DNA from: Gnetum montanum
Lineage: Eukaryota; Streptophyta; Gnetopsida; Gnetales; Gnetaceae
NCBI GenBank assembly: GCA_015680685.1
Contig: MNCI01002989.1
Span: 793,095-857,094, forward strand
Direction: 5' to 3'
DNA: 64,000 nucleotides
Under the pieces are notes generated by a model. That model had not been told where the DNA came from and made no database searches. It saw only the letters and a program-made list of their open reading frames with translations. Positions 11,390 through 22,010 of this stretch are shown here, in pieces (position 1 is the stretch's first letter; each line of letters starts with the position of its first letter). The translations under genes were made by a program, and so were the position numbers.

Positions 11390-11600
11390 TCACAAATAGG
11401 TGCTACATGATTTCTTTATAAGCGTTGTAAAGGGGGCAACAATCAATACTTAGAATGCCTAGACATGAAAGTTGCACCTGTAATGGCAGGGCATCATGTT
11501 GTAGTAACCAAGCGAAACTCTTGAGTTTTTCTAGCAACCTTCCTTTCCATAATTGCCTCCAATTATCTTAGGGTAGATACTTGATTTTCAAAGTCTCATT
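11390..11600 (-). pseudogene. LINE C-terminal zinc-binding domain (zf-RVT type)
   Basis: Read on the minus strand across stops, the translation has WKGRLLEKLKSFAWLLQHDALP, then a CLGILSIDCCPLYNA-like segment, then a stop before HLFVN. This is the order seen in the zf-RVT domain that follows the RT in plant LINEs (a W..K.F.W.L..ALP block, a C..C pair, then H.F). The pattern is degenerate but in the right place. Confidence 0.55.
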
Positions 11601-11849
11601 GGGCTTCAAACCCAACATGCCCCAATGCAATAGTTCATATGGATGCTCAAAAATATTGTGCCACATGGGTGAGTCCCTGGGCCTTGACATCCATGGTATA
11701 TACTTCTAGCTCATGATCTGTGCCCATGATAGTCTATGTTCTGATTCTTCCATGAAGTGATTTATGATAAGCTAATGTTCCATCAATAGGACATCCTCAA
11801 ATTTTAAAATCCTCATACTGCCCACTTGCTTCGACTTGGACATAGTATA

Positions 11850-12650
11850 CTAGTTAACTAGATGTAATTGATTCCCCACTTTTCCTCCCGACCGAACAAA
11901 GTTTTTGATAATTTGAATGATTTTGTCAATCATCCCCTTGGACAATATGACAACCGAAGCCACATACCAGGTAATTACAAGAAACATTGAAGAAGCTAGC
12001 AAAACCTTAACATGACGCATTAAAATCTGACTTGTCCAGTTCTCAATACCTTCCAATAACTGCTTCACCAATGAAATTCTAGTAGCCTTTCTATTCCAAG
12101 AAAAAACAAGGATCCCAAGGTACATTTCTTTCTCTGCACTTGGCAAGATCTCCAAGGATTGACAAGCCTACTTGTGAATCAAAGAATCAGTGCTGAAAAA
12201 ATGGATGGTCGACTTGCCCCTATTTGGCCAAAATCCAACCTCCTCAACCATATGATCTAACACCCAGTTAATCACTTGGGCCTGCATAATAGAAAACCAA
12301 GTCATAATAATTGTATCATCAGCATAATGTTTAGCAATACATGTATGGCCAGTGATGCTCACACCTTGAATCCCCTCCTTCCCAAGAGAGGATCTTAACA
12401 TGTCCATGAAAATGATAAATAAGTAAGGAGATAAGGGGATGAATACCTTTTCAAAGCATAATTTCCCAGAGAGCCTACCAATCAATAGTATCATATGCTT
12501 TTACAATATCAACTTTAACATACATACTCAAAAAATTAGCATTGTGGATGGAGTGAACCACTTCTTGCAACAAGATAATTTGGTCCTAAATGAACCTGCT
12601 CTTAACAAAACAAACCTAGTTTGCCCCTACCAGAACTAGCATAAGAGGCT
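11850..12650 (-). pseudogene. LINE reverse transcriptase, frameshifted and internally deleted
   Basis: The reverse transcriptase copied LINE RNA at the target site. On the minus strand the catalytic block A reads KVDIVKAYDTIDW near 12480-12520. The block before the catalytic centre is LSPYLFIIFMDML near 12385-12425. The active site is HYADDTIIM near 12300-12330, matching the LINE YADD box. Between block A and LSPYLF only about 30 codons remain, where LINE RTs usually have about twice that, so an internal deletion is likely. Open pieces are 12168-12494 and 11850-12155, in different relation to the upstream frame. The enzyme cannot be functional. Confidence 0.75.
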
Positions 12651-13549
12651 GAAGCCACTAAACTAAAATCTTAGCGAATATCCTAAAGAGAGTATTACAC
12701 ACCTCAATCAATTAATAGTGGGCAGGTAGTGAGGAGTTGGAGATCTTTCACAACAAAATAATCTTGAAATAATTTATTTCCTTATGCACCTATCCCCACT
12801 AGAGCATGAGGTTAAATGCATCCAACAAATTGGGATCCAAAAATATCAAGGAATTCTTTGAAAAATTCAATGAGCTAATCATTTGGCCCTAGAGCACTAC
12901 TCGATGTTATTGAAGCTAAGATAGTAGACAGCTTTGTAGCAGAAATGGAAGTAATGAAAGGAGTGTTATTATTCCCATTAAGTACCCATTGGACCTTCAT
13001 CAAAAGTAAGGAGGATTCTCTCGTAGACTACATCACATTCTAAAAACGTTTGCATTTCATGGGCAATCTCTTGCGACTAATGAATCTACATTGACCCACA
13101 GTTTAGCAAACTAATTCTCATGACTGCACAACTGGCCTTAGCCGCTACAAAACAAGTGAGTGTTTTGGTCCCCCCCACCCCCCCCACCTTTAAGCCACCT
13201 GATCCTAGATTGCTTTCTCTAGTACAACTCTTCTTCCTTAGTAAGACTGTATAACTCCAACAGCAGGCCATGCTCCTCCTCCTCCATAAACTCCTCATTT
13301 TCCTGTCTAAGTTGGATAGAAGCTAGTTGATCGTGTAGCTTACATCTAGTCCCTTGGAAGAAGTACTTTTGATCTAGAGACAAACCTTTAATCTTCTTTT
13401 TCAAAGAATAGAGACCCTACTTGAGAAATTCCCTCACATCAACATAGGAATTCTCATACCCTATCCATATTTGTTCAACAATCGTCCGCAGCCAAGGTTT
13501 CAACAACCAAGCTTGCTCAAACCTAAGCGAAGTTGGATAATGCCTCCAA

Positions 13550-14110
13550 GATGGTTGCAAGGAGCAAACCAAAGGCCTATGATCAGAAGCCTACTATAGT
13601 TTGCAAGTGAGTTGCACCTCATAGTGATTAAACATCTCAGCATGAACCCAAGCCCAATGGATACAAGATAACACCCTACTTGCACCCCTTTTCTTATTGC
13701 TCCACGTAAATTCACCACCTGGAAGCTCAAGATCAACCAAGTTATTATGCTGTAAAAACTCCTGACTTCCAAGGGGGGAACACAAGTTAGGACCAGCACC
13801 TTGATTGGACTTCTCCCAAGGATGAAGCCATTGATTAATGTCCCCAATAAGAACCCACTTCCACTGATCAAGAATTTGTTGAACAACCGATGTTGGTTCT
13901 TCATGTAGGAAGTCTTGCCAATTTTGGGGCTTGTAGAAGTTAGTAACCCACAAACCCTTTGAAGGGAGGTATGCTGTGAGACTCCATGGGGACTCATCCA
14001 ACGCCCGGAAAGGATGTAGAGACAAAGTGGCCAGGCTACCTGCGAGGCCCAACAATGCACAAAGAAATAATACCAACCCTGCCATCGAAGGAGGGCAAAG
14101 TTAGAAGCAT
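13550..14110 (-). pseudogene. LINE apurinic-like endonuclease domain
   Basis: The longest clean frame is 13594-14085 (163 codons). It shows the endonuclease/exonuclease/phosphatase pattern of plant LINEs: WVLIGDINQWLHPWEKS (usual form W...GDFN..L...EK), then LVDLELPGGEFTWSNKK, then, past a stop, SDHRPL near 13570. The domain nicks the target DNA to prime reverse transcription. A parallel frame (13500-14150) is open but does not carry these motifs. The N-terminal part of the domain, above 14110, is broken. Confidence 0.8.
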
Positions 14111-14269
14111 TCAGCTTGGTGTAAGCAAACCAACATACAATTCTCTTCACGCAAGAGATCCTTCAAGGGTTATTTTGCTTATACGGGGTTACCTTGGCCT
14201 TTGTAATTCGGGACAGGATTTTCATGGTCTATTAACAAACCATTTTGTATAGACCTCATTGAACGTTTT

Positions 14270-14536
14270 TTAGGACCTGAGGTCTATGTCAAGCAGAGTC
14301 TTCGTCGTCCGCATCTTCTCATCAGAAGGCCTGCTCAACCGTTTAGGTTTGTCTGCCACAAGAAACCTCACCGGGGCTTCCTTGAAGACCCCAGCACCAT
14401 AGACACCCATTCGCCAGGGCTTCCTTGAAGACCCCAGCACCATAGACACCCATTCGCCAAGCGAGGGAAGCTCTCCCATAGCATTCTGCGTGCCACTACC
14501 AGTGGGAGGCCATCCCATCTGTCCCCACAGCCTCAC
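14270..14536 (-). pseudogene. Open frame in the GC-rich 5' part of the LINE
   Basis: An 88-codon frame on the minus strand runs MRLWGQMGWPPTGSG... to a stop at 14270, in the part of the LINE upstream of the endonuclease. It may be the remains of ORF1 or leader. It shows no RNA-binding or zinc-knuckle motif. A 43-bp tandem duplication lies inside it and shifts the frame, so the same DNA is read as VSMVLGSSRKP and then as MGVYGAGVFKEAP. Confidence 0.35.
14374..14459. repeat. Perfect 43-bp tandem duplication
   Basis: The unit 14374-14416 is repeated without a mismatch at 14417-14459. Each copy starts GGGCTTCCTTGAAG and ends CCCATTCGCCA. The perfect identity contrasts with the mutated state of the surrounding LINE. 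Confidence 0.95.
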
Positions 14537-14709
14537 TCCCTGCAGCTACCGTGCACCTGGGAGTAGGGGAAGAAAGAAAGGATCCCAATCCCCGCCCTCC
14601 CCCATCAGAACAATGCCAGTCCCCCTCCTGTCAGGATGCACCAGCGTTTCCTGCCCCTTTTGCCCACCACCATCCTCTGCAGACCCCGTCCGCCCGGTCA
14701 ACCCACCAC

Positions 14710-14724
14710 TGTACAATGCATCGT
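14710..14724. repeat. Right target-site duplication of the LINE
   Basis: TGTACAATGCATCGT, the partner of 9605-9619, differs at two positions, both transitions. It marks the 5' end of the LINE and the return to chitinase upstream DNA. Confidence 0.7.
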
Positions 14725-14869
14725 ATTGCTGATGTGACATCTGCACAGTTTCAACGTCCAGTTTCAACGCTTAACTGTATGAAAGAAATCAGATTTTTAG
14801 ATTTCAGTGGGAACAGTGCCTTCGCCCACAAATGACCAAATCGTACGTAACTACTGAAAAAGTCGCCCA

Positions 14870-14875
14870 TTGACC
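14870..14875 (+). promoter_or_regulatory. W-box in the chitinase promoter
   Basis: TTGACC matches the WRKY-binding consensus TTGAC(C/T), 174 bp before the start codon. Pathogen-responsive chitinase genes commonly carry such sites; use here is inferred. Confidence 0.45.
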
Positions 14876-14993
14876 GTGTCCAATTAATGAATGAACTTCT
14901 GGAAAGCCATATTTCAAATTTGTACAGCAGCATTGGTTATCTACTATCACCATTTTGGCTGGATTTTATCAAAATACTTGATCATACATTTCT

Positions 14994-15001
14994 TATAAAT
15001 A
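14994..15001 (+). promoter_or_regulatory. TATA box of the chitinase gene
   Basis: TATAAATA ends 47 bases before the ATG at 15049 and is followed by GAGGCAAGGC, a typical plant core-promoter context. Confidence 0.8.
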
Positions 15002-15048
15002 GAGGCAAGGCAACGCGGTGGAACCAAATTAAATCCAGCAAAGCCATC

Positions 15049-16381
15049 ATGGAGAGAGGAGCAGCCCGGTTGTGCTTGATTTTGCTGGTAATGGCATTGG
15101 TGTGTGGTCAGAAAGCAGAAGCAGAAGCACACGGAGGAGTGGCATCCATTGTTACGGAGGAGATATTCAATCAGATTGTGGCTCCTAATTCTTCTTCTTG
15201 TGAAGGATCTGGCTTCTACACTACTTACTCTACCTTTATAGATGTTGCCAATAGCTTTTCTGGATTCGGCACCTCCTCTTCTGACGACGTCAATCGCAGA
15301 GAAATTGCTGCCTTCTTTGGCAACACGGCCCACGAAACCATCGGTAAATGTCCCAGTTTTAATTTTGTTTTCCATTTAATTACACAACACACTTTTGTCT
15401 GTGGGCGCTAAAAAATTTATTTATTTCCAAGTCTGGTGACCACAGTATGAAATTTATTTTTATTCTTTAGTTGTACAAGATTAAATTGGATTACTGATTA
15501 AGATGGACTTTGTTGCCTGTGCTGGGCATACTTACAGCCCTGTTCACCTGCATAAACTAGACTATTATATTATTACTGTTAGAAATTTATTTATAACTGG
15601 TACAACTACTGTGTTTTTACGGGAGCACAGATTGGGTTATTAGTTACGGAAATGTTTCTTGTGTAATTATTACAAAATATTTCCGTTTCCAATGTTTTGT
15701 TGGTTTGATCTGGAAAAAGATTGGATCTATAATGTTTACGTTTACAATTGTACATACTTTCTCATACATTAAAGTTTTATTCTCTAATCTCATATGCACA
15801 ATCTTTTATCGACACCGATTCCCTTCAAGTTTTCAATTAGGTTGATAATTTTGACATATTAAAGACATTTCTGTAATCCTTTTCGCTGAATATCACTGTA
15901 ACAACTACCAACCGTAAAATTTGAATAACGAATGGGGTTGATATGTTGGTTTTAACTTTTGACAGGGTTCTGCTACATAAATGAGATAAATCCTGGAAGC
16001 GACTACTGCGACACATCCAACACAACATACCCGTGTGTGTCAGGGAAGAAATACTACGGGAGGGGACCCATTCAGCTTTCATGGAACTTCAATTATGGAC
16101 CTGCTGGTCAATATCTCAACTTTGACGGGCTGGGTGATCCTGATACAGTGGCTCGCAATGCCAAAATTTCATACGGCACCGCCGTCTGGTATTGGATGGT
16201 GCAAAGCTCCTGCCACAAGGACATCACATCAGGCCAGGGCTTCGGTGCCACCATTAACGACATTAACGGTGCTATTGAGTGCAATGGTGGTAACAGTAAC
16301 GCTGTACAAAGCCGCGTGAATTATTACAAGAAATTCTGTCAGTTGCTGGGTGTAGACCCTGGCTCTAACCTCACCTGCTAA
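15049..16381 (+). CDS. GH19 chitinase, class IV-like catalytic domain without hevein domain
   Basis: The gene encodes a secreted endochitinase that hydrolyses beta-1,4-linked N-acetylglucosamine polymers, usually in defence or development. Exon 1 is 15049-15343 and exon 2 is 15966-16381, joined in phase 1 to give 236 residues. Residues 1 to about 26 form a signal peptide ([13 protein letters not shown] core, then AEAEA). The mature protein opens directly with the catalytic domain ([10 protein letters not shown]). The two catalytic glutamates are E96 in AHETI and E105 in GFCYINE, nine apart as in class IV enzymes. [16 protein letters not shown] and the [13 protein letters not shown] block follow, then the C-terminal NLTC. 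The mature chain has eight cysteines. Class IV enzymes usually carry an N-terminal CBM18 hevein domain before this core; none is present, so binding to insoluble chitin may be weak. The ATG was chosen because it follows the TATA box and starts the signal peptide. No stop or frameshift is seen; the gene looks functional. Confidence 0.93.
15344..15965 (+). other. Chitinase intron, 622 bp
   Basis: The intron starts GTAAATG and ends TTTTGACAG, within the canonical GT-AG rule, and is AT-rich with a pyrimidine-rich end. Joining G at 15343 to GG at 15966 restores a glycine codon and the catalytic block HETIGFCYINE, which supports both splice sites. It separates the codons of the two catalytic glutamates. 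Confidence 0.92.
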
Positions 16382-17000
16382 GAGAAAACTAATCCTCCTC
16401 CTCCTCCTACTGCTGTTGGTGGCTGCTGCTGCTATGCCTCATCTCTGCTTTCTTGCTTTATTTTGCCTGCTTGGAGTTTAGTTTAGTTTTGTCCTTCATT
16501 CCGCATCCCTTGCAACGTCACAATAATTGTTTCAGAACGCAATCAAAGAACGTTTAATTCAACGTTTCATGTGAATGGTGGACTGGTTGGGCTCCTTGTT
16601 GATGCAGCAAGCTTTATTTCTCCATGAGTTGATGTTCAATCTCTTTTAAATAATAATTTGCCACTATCTGCACGCAAGCTTCAAGGGATTTCAAGAATGT
16701 AATAGGCATATGTAAAACTACTATGCTTTTTCTTTAAACTCTTTTTTATGTTAATGATTGGATGTAATTTGAATTTTTTTCATTATTATTTACTTATTTA
16801 TTTTTACATTCCTACACCCCTCAATAAATTAACAAATTATGAATTCACACTGGGTTTAAGGAATATTACTGTTATATGCTTTAGAGTTTACATAGTTAGT
16901 TGTGTACGGTGGAGGTTACAACTAATAATTCCTACCTCAAATGTAAAAGGTAAAGAAATATGTTAAAACTTATGACTTGTATGAATTAAAATAAAGTATC
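16382..17000 (+). other. Chitinase 3' untranslated region and flank
   Basis: The first 150 bp after the stop are richer in GC and include CTCC and TGCTGC simple repeats (16394-16436). AATAAT-like motifs occur near 16520 and 16650, so polyadenylation in this span is likely but cannot be fixed. The rest is AT-rich with no coding signal. Confidence 0.4.
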
Positions 17001-18239
17001 ATGTCAAAACAAACAATAACATGGATCTTGATTCATGCAAAAATTTGATTGATTTTGGAGCTTTTGTTTAATGCTTAGTATGTGATGTACTTTAATTTAT
17101 TAATTGCTCTTACTAGTAGCTAACTTTCAACCTAATGCTCAAAACTAGATAGTGCTAACCATTAAGCTAAAGGCCAAAGCCAATATTATAGAAAAGAAGT
17201 TATAAAAGTTTTCTAAACTTGTGTACCTGATATATCTAATATGGTGGATTTATTAGGGGTGGGTGGGAGGTGGATGTTGAGGTGTGTTGGAACTTACCCA
17301 TATCTTAGAGATTCCAAATTAAGAGTTTTACCACTAGGCTAACATCTCATTGTTTGGTGGATTTATTAAGGCATTATAATCAAAGCTACATGAGACTAAT
17401 CCCGAATATTTGTAAACATCAATGTGAAAAGGTAAATCATCATCATCATCATTATTCTAGTTTTGTCTCAACAAAAAGGGATCGGCTACATGAGTTCTTT
17501 TTTACCATTTGCCTCTATGAAGAGCTAGATATTTGTTTATTTGCACTTTCTTCATATCATCTTCGATTATGTGATCGTTGCACATTGCATTTGAAGAATA
17601 CCCTAGCATCTGCAAAATTTGAAAAAGAAACTCATCCATGAGATTTGGCAAGGTAAATAAATAAATAAATAATAAGTTACTTTTCCATCTACAATAAGAG
17701 TAAATATGAGTTCTAGAGATTAAAAGGTATTAATAGTAATGCAATAAGGAATAATCCTATTCTTTGTACTTAGAAATGGCCCTAGCCTTGAAAGAGCTAA
17801 AGTTTCCTATCTATGTCCAAAGAAATAGTATATAAGTGATTTGGCCTTATACTAATGTGTACTCAGTAATCTTTCTACACTTTGAAAATCATTAACCAAA
17901 TGCAAAAAAAATGCAAGGGGAAATATTTCCAATATTTACAATGTAGAAAAGAGGCTTGAATGCAAATAATAATAATAGTGTCTCTTAAAGAAAAAATTGA
18001 TCTAGATAATATTTAACATCTTATAAGAGAAATAATGATGTGCATGGTGAAAAGGAAAGAGATGGCTCAAATCATTATTCATAAGAAAATGTTATTTTCT
18101 TTTTTCATGATCCTAAGTTCAAAGCTAGAAGCTAAATTGATAGCATTGAAAATCCAAAAGATACTAATAGAGTTGAAAATATCATGGTTAATGAGTTACT
18201 ATAAGGGCTACCTCTCAACCATAAGATCTCTCATACTAT
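17001..18239. other. Intergenic AT-rich DNA with short simple repeats
   Basis: No gene is supported. Short microsatellites are present: ATC repeats near 17436-17455 and AAAT repeats near 17653-17675. The open frames here are short and unlike any protein I know. Confidence 0.4.
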
Positions 18240-18690
18240 TGAATTTTTTTTCATGTGTTGAAATTCCCAATAAAGTTACATACCAAATTTGCCCCAATGA
18301 AAGAGTTGGAAAGACTAGTGGAGAAGCTTAGTATATGAGAGTTTAAGCCTATGTGCAATGTCTATAGTTTTGACATTAGAGAATGGATCCATTGAGCTAT
18401 AGATATGTATTGATATCCACGTGGTTAATGAAATAATCAATACACACCAATTTTTAATGCCATATAAAGATGATATCCTAGATAATCGATGTGGTGCTAA
18501 ATTTTTTAACAAGATCAATTTGAAGAGTGGGTACTACAAAGTATGGATCAAGAAGGAGATGAAAGAAAGATAGTATTCAAACTTATAACAAATTTTTTAA
18601 GTGAAGGGTGTTGCCCTTTGGTCTTACTAATGCATCCAATACTTTCATGCAATCGATGAATGAGATATTAAAATCATATCCTTGCTCATC
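18240..18690 (+). pseudogene. Ty3-type reverse transcriptase fragment
   Basis: Across frameshifts the plus strand shows KFFNKINLKSGYYKVWIK (usual form KFFSKIDLRSGYHQIRI), then LPFGLTNASNTFMQSMNEIL (usual LPFGLTNAPATFM..MN..L). These are adjacent fingers/palm blocks of Ty3 reverse transcriptases. The upstream YQICPNER matches the segment that precedes the RT. The fragment stops just before the catalytic YVDD box, and neither gag, protease nor integrase is attached. It is a truncated dead copy. Confidence 0.75.
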
Positions 18691-18968
18691 ATAATTTGCG
18701 ATACAATTGTGAACTATTGAGCTTAATCCCTTATGATCCCCTTCAGCTCACAATAATGTTGAAATTTAAGATTTTGAAGCTACCTTATCTTAAGCCTATT
18801 TCCTTATATTCATTATTCATTAATCCTCCATGCTTTTCCCTATAGATCTTTGGTAGTATACTAATGTGTGTAACTCCTCTATGTTAATCATATGTCATCT
18901 TCAGTCTTAATTTCAATATTTTTGGTATTTTAAAACTAAGAGAGTGCCTTTACTCATTTGTGAAGGAA
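18691..18968. other. Short unassigned spacer
   Basis: No feature is recognised between the RT fragment and the LTR-like copy that starts at 18969. Confidence 0.3.
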
Positions 18969-20030
18969 TGATAAGATCTCTAGTGGCAATTTTGTAATCC
19001 TTTGTAAGACTTAAATGCATGGGAGTCCTTATGCTCAATTGGCCATATAGCCCAGGCTTATTTCAAAGTGTAATGCTTTGTCTCCTAAACATTTATCATA
19101 GTGTTCAACTTTCCTTACCACTATACTATATTACATTACTTCTCAAGATTTTTGAGTTTTATCTAAGCTTTTAAAAGTAGATTGGGACATGCCCCCTTAA
19201 TCCTAACTTTGTGCAAATGCAAAATGATGATTTGAAAAAAGATGGATATGCTACCTTTTAGGAGGTAGCACACCCCTTATTCTACCCCCTTAGTGTTAGC
19301 ATACCTCCTAAATTCTCTTAGTAAGATTTTGATAGAAAAGTGGTTGGAAAGTAATCTTGTATGTTAGTGCCTAGGAGGTAGTGCACTCATTCCATTATGA
19401 CTCTAAAAATTATAAATACAAGGCTGAAAAGCTTATTTCTTATCTTTTTGATTTCAATTTTTATTAGCATCCTAAAGTGTGAAGAGATCCTTCTTTCTTG
19501 GATAGGTGTATTTTATTTCTTTATTTATATTTTATATTTTGAGTCATTGCTTCATTATGCAACAAAACCTTATTGGAGTGCTATTATACTTTCATAGTCT
19601 AAAATTATTTAGTCAACATACAGTTGAGTGTTCATGTAGTGAATAAAGCTCATAATTTCCTTTATTTCTCTAATTCTAGTATGCCTTAAAAAATAAAATG
19701 CCAAAAATACGTGATTCAACAAGTTAGCACTAATTAATTAGCTCTTAATTTATTAGTCATTTTGTTTATTTAATTTATTACCTATTAGTTGTGTTGTGTT
19801 GTGTTGATTTGATCTTCCTCATGGAGGTTGTGTCTATATGACATGATTTTGGATTATTAAGGATGCAACTGAAGAGCCATTTATTCACATTCATGTATAA
19901 TAAATTGCACTTGTTCATCAAGGGATTTTAATGCAAGTATGTATATGTGGCATTACACCTATTCCTCATGGAATTATGATACATGTATGTAGTTAATTGC
20001 ATTTAACATGTGAACATCTTCAAGTTCCAA
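18969..20030 (+). mobile_element. Decayed LTR-like repeat G1
   Basis: This copy matches 21032-22010 in block order: TGAT(A/G)AG at the start, ATCTCTAGTGG, a CTTTG(T/C)AAG block, a region of GGTAGCA or GGTGGCA motifs, a block with ATAAAT and AAGGCTGAAAAG, then TCTTGGATA(G/A)GTGT, and near the end GGATGCAACT versus GGGTGCAACT. The start is clear and the end approximate. No primer site or target duplication was found. Confidence 0.5.
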
Positions 20031-21031
20031 GAGTTATCAAATAAAGATGTAACATCAACTAACATCAAACTACTTAAACTCTTCAACTAGTTTCAAAATT
20101 TATCTACTTATAGAAACATTATTCTTCCATTCAATTTAAACTAAGTATGAAATATCTACATAGAACATATGTAGTTAAGGTTAGAGCACCTTCAAGTAGA
20201 GGAAAATAATCTTAGTATCACTTAGAATAAGATTGGAAGATAGCATTCATAGTTATAAAACACTTAGAAATAATCCATAAATACAAGCAAGTTGTATTAT
20301 TTAATTAGTATCAAATAGGTTGATAGCTAATAAATTAGAATAACCATAAGATGGATACTATTATAATATTTGTATTATTATCATTAGTACTATTGTAAAT
20401 TACTTTTTCTTTCTCACTATTTAGTTTGAAAATAACATTTTAAACCTTTCATTAGATATAGTACTAATCTTATAGCCATTCTAATTTCCTAACATCCTAA
20501 AGCTTATTAAATTATCCTTTAAACTCTATCTTGGTACTTAAGTTCTTTAATAAAGGATCCAAAAAAAAAAACTTCTATAAAGGGCTAATATAAGAATAAT
20601 AGAGCTAACAAAACATATAAATGATAGCGTAATGGATCTCATCTAATTCTACCTCATATGTACACATAAAGCAACTTGGAACATGGACATGATTCTAACT
20701 CCTAAGATACAACATAAATTATACCTTAACTTTGGAAAACGTCATGCATGACCCCTTCCCTAATGCTTACTGAAGTAACCTTCCATGAAATACTTTATGA
20801 TTATGATCCTAATCTATATAAATCTTAAACTAAATACCTACAATGAGTAAGCCAATGTTATGACATCATAAAAGGAGTTATATAACCCCATATCCAAATG
20901 GATCCATGTAACAATAATTACTCAATTATCAATAATAATATTTGTACGTCAAATTAATTTCTAAACCATATAAATTAACCAAATATTCAATGAAAGTAAT
21001 CATTCTCCAGAACATTCTCTATGTTAGCAAT
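20031..21031. other. AT-rich DNA between the two LTR-like copies
   Basis: About 1 kb separates the two G copies and shows no coding remnant. If G1 and G2 are LTRs of one element, this is a drastically deleted interior. Confidence 0.3.
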
Positions 21032-22010
21032 TGATGAGGCATCTAGTGGTAATTATATATCCCTTTGCAAGTCTAGATGCATATTTAACTTGTAGATTAG
21101 ACTTCTTTTAAGTGTGGTGACACACCCTTGGTGGCATATCCATGATGGCACAACCATGGTGACATACCCTTAATAGTAGACCCTTAGTGCTACATCCTTG
21201 GTGGCGTATCCCTAGTGGCACATCCTTGGTAGCACATTCTTGGTGGCACATCCTTAGTGGCAGAGCCCTAGTGTCAATCCCCTAGTGATACATTTCTAGT
21301 AGCATATACTTTGTGGCAAACCCTTGGTGGCACATCCTTAATGATACCATTCCTACTGTGTTACCATCTTGGTGTCACCACTCCTAGTAGAGTACCACCA
21401 TGGTGTTACTAACTTAGTGACAACAAACCACTTCTATTACATATCCAATAACTATAAATGCTTAAGGTGAAAAGCCCTAAATTATCTTTCATTTCCAATT
21501 TTCCTTTGTATGAAGAGTTTATTCTTCCTTGGATAAGTGTGCATTCTCTTTAATTTTGTTGAGTGTTTTGACTTATTACTTTACCATCCTATCAAAGTGA
21601 TGCCAGGCTTTTGATGTCCTAAACCATTTGATTAATGTGGATTCAAGTGTTTGTGCAATTAATAAATATTAATTTGATTTAATAATTATATTTTAATGGA
21701 CCTTGAAAATGACATTTAATTAATGAAATTATAGTAGTTTTAAAAATTATAATTAAATTGACTCTTTAAAATATATTAGCACACTTTGTAGATTTGTGAT
21801 GATTTGACCTTACTTGAGAAGGTCATACATGTCCTAAATGATGTTCGATTATCAAGGGTGCAACTAAAGAGATTTTATTTCTTTTGTGTGTTAATATCAT
21901 GCATATTTTATAAAGGATTATGATGTGAATTTGTGTTTTATTTGTTTTCCATGTGTGGATGTTACATGCATCCTATAAGGGATTGCAGTGAGTTTTAATG
22001 ATTATTTTAT
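21032..22010 (+). mobile_element. Decayed LTR-like repeat G2
   Basis: This is the partner of 18969-20030, beginning TGATGAGGCATCTAGTGG. It contains the expanded 15-bp tandem array at 21113-21425, which is only weakly represented in G1 (19250-19390). Confidence 0.5.
21113..21425. repeat. Degenerate tandem array of a 15-bp unit
   Basis: About 20 imperfect copies of a unit close to CCTTGGTGGCACATC follow each other. Variation includes GGTAGCA, AGTGGCA and ATACC forms. The GGTGGCA core keeps a regular spacing for 200 bp and then becomes irregular (GGTGTCACC forms) up to 21425. Confidence 0.8.

Larger units (their letters stand above)
9619..14709 (-). mobile_element. LINE non-LTR retrotransposon, about 5.1 kb
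   Basis: The element lies on the minus strand. Its 3' end is marked by ten Ts at 9619-9628 (poly(A) on its own strand), and its 5' end by the second target-site copy at 14710-14724. From 5' to 3' it carries a GC-rich leader with an ORF (14270-14709), an endonuclease domain (about 13550-14110), a linker with the phrase RIRWLK (near 13200), reverse transcriptase (about 11850-12650) and a zinc-binding domain typical of plant LINEs (about 11390-11600). The remaining 3' part, 9630-11390, is decayed and unassigned. Frameshifts and stops are present throughout, so it is inactive. Confidence 0.8.
14725..15048 (+). promoter_or_regulatory. Chitinase proximal promoter and 5' leader
   Basis: These 324 bp lie between the LINE and the start codon. 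They hold a W-box TTGACC at 14870-14875, CCAAT at 14880-14884 and a TATA box at 14994-15001. Transcription would be expected to begin about 25-30 bp after the TATA box, leaving a leader of roughly 20 bases. An open frame enters from 14887 in frame with the gene, but it spans the TATA box and is unlikely to be translated. Confidence 0.6.

Noticed and set aside
13173-13192. C-rich run as a possible G-quadruplex
   Set aside because: It is two homopolymer tracts inside the dead LINE and lacks four separated G-runs of comparable length.
14887-15048. Upstream extension of the chitinase frame to an ATG at 14887
   Set aside because: It crosses the TATA box, adds a hydrophobic and basic segment unlike a signal peptide, and the ATG at 15049 starts a good signal peptide.
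15344-15411. Continuation of exon 1 to a stop at 15411
   Set aside because: It reads through the GT donor into intron; splicing at 15343/15966 restores the conserved catalytic block.
15837-16082. Antisense open frame over chitinase exon 2
   Set aside because: It is a shadow of the real coding strand and has no motif.
17430-17460. ATC microsatellite as a coding histidine run
   Set aside because: The 95-codon frame around it has no other support and the repeat is a simple microsatellite.
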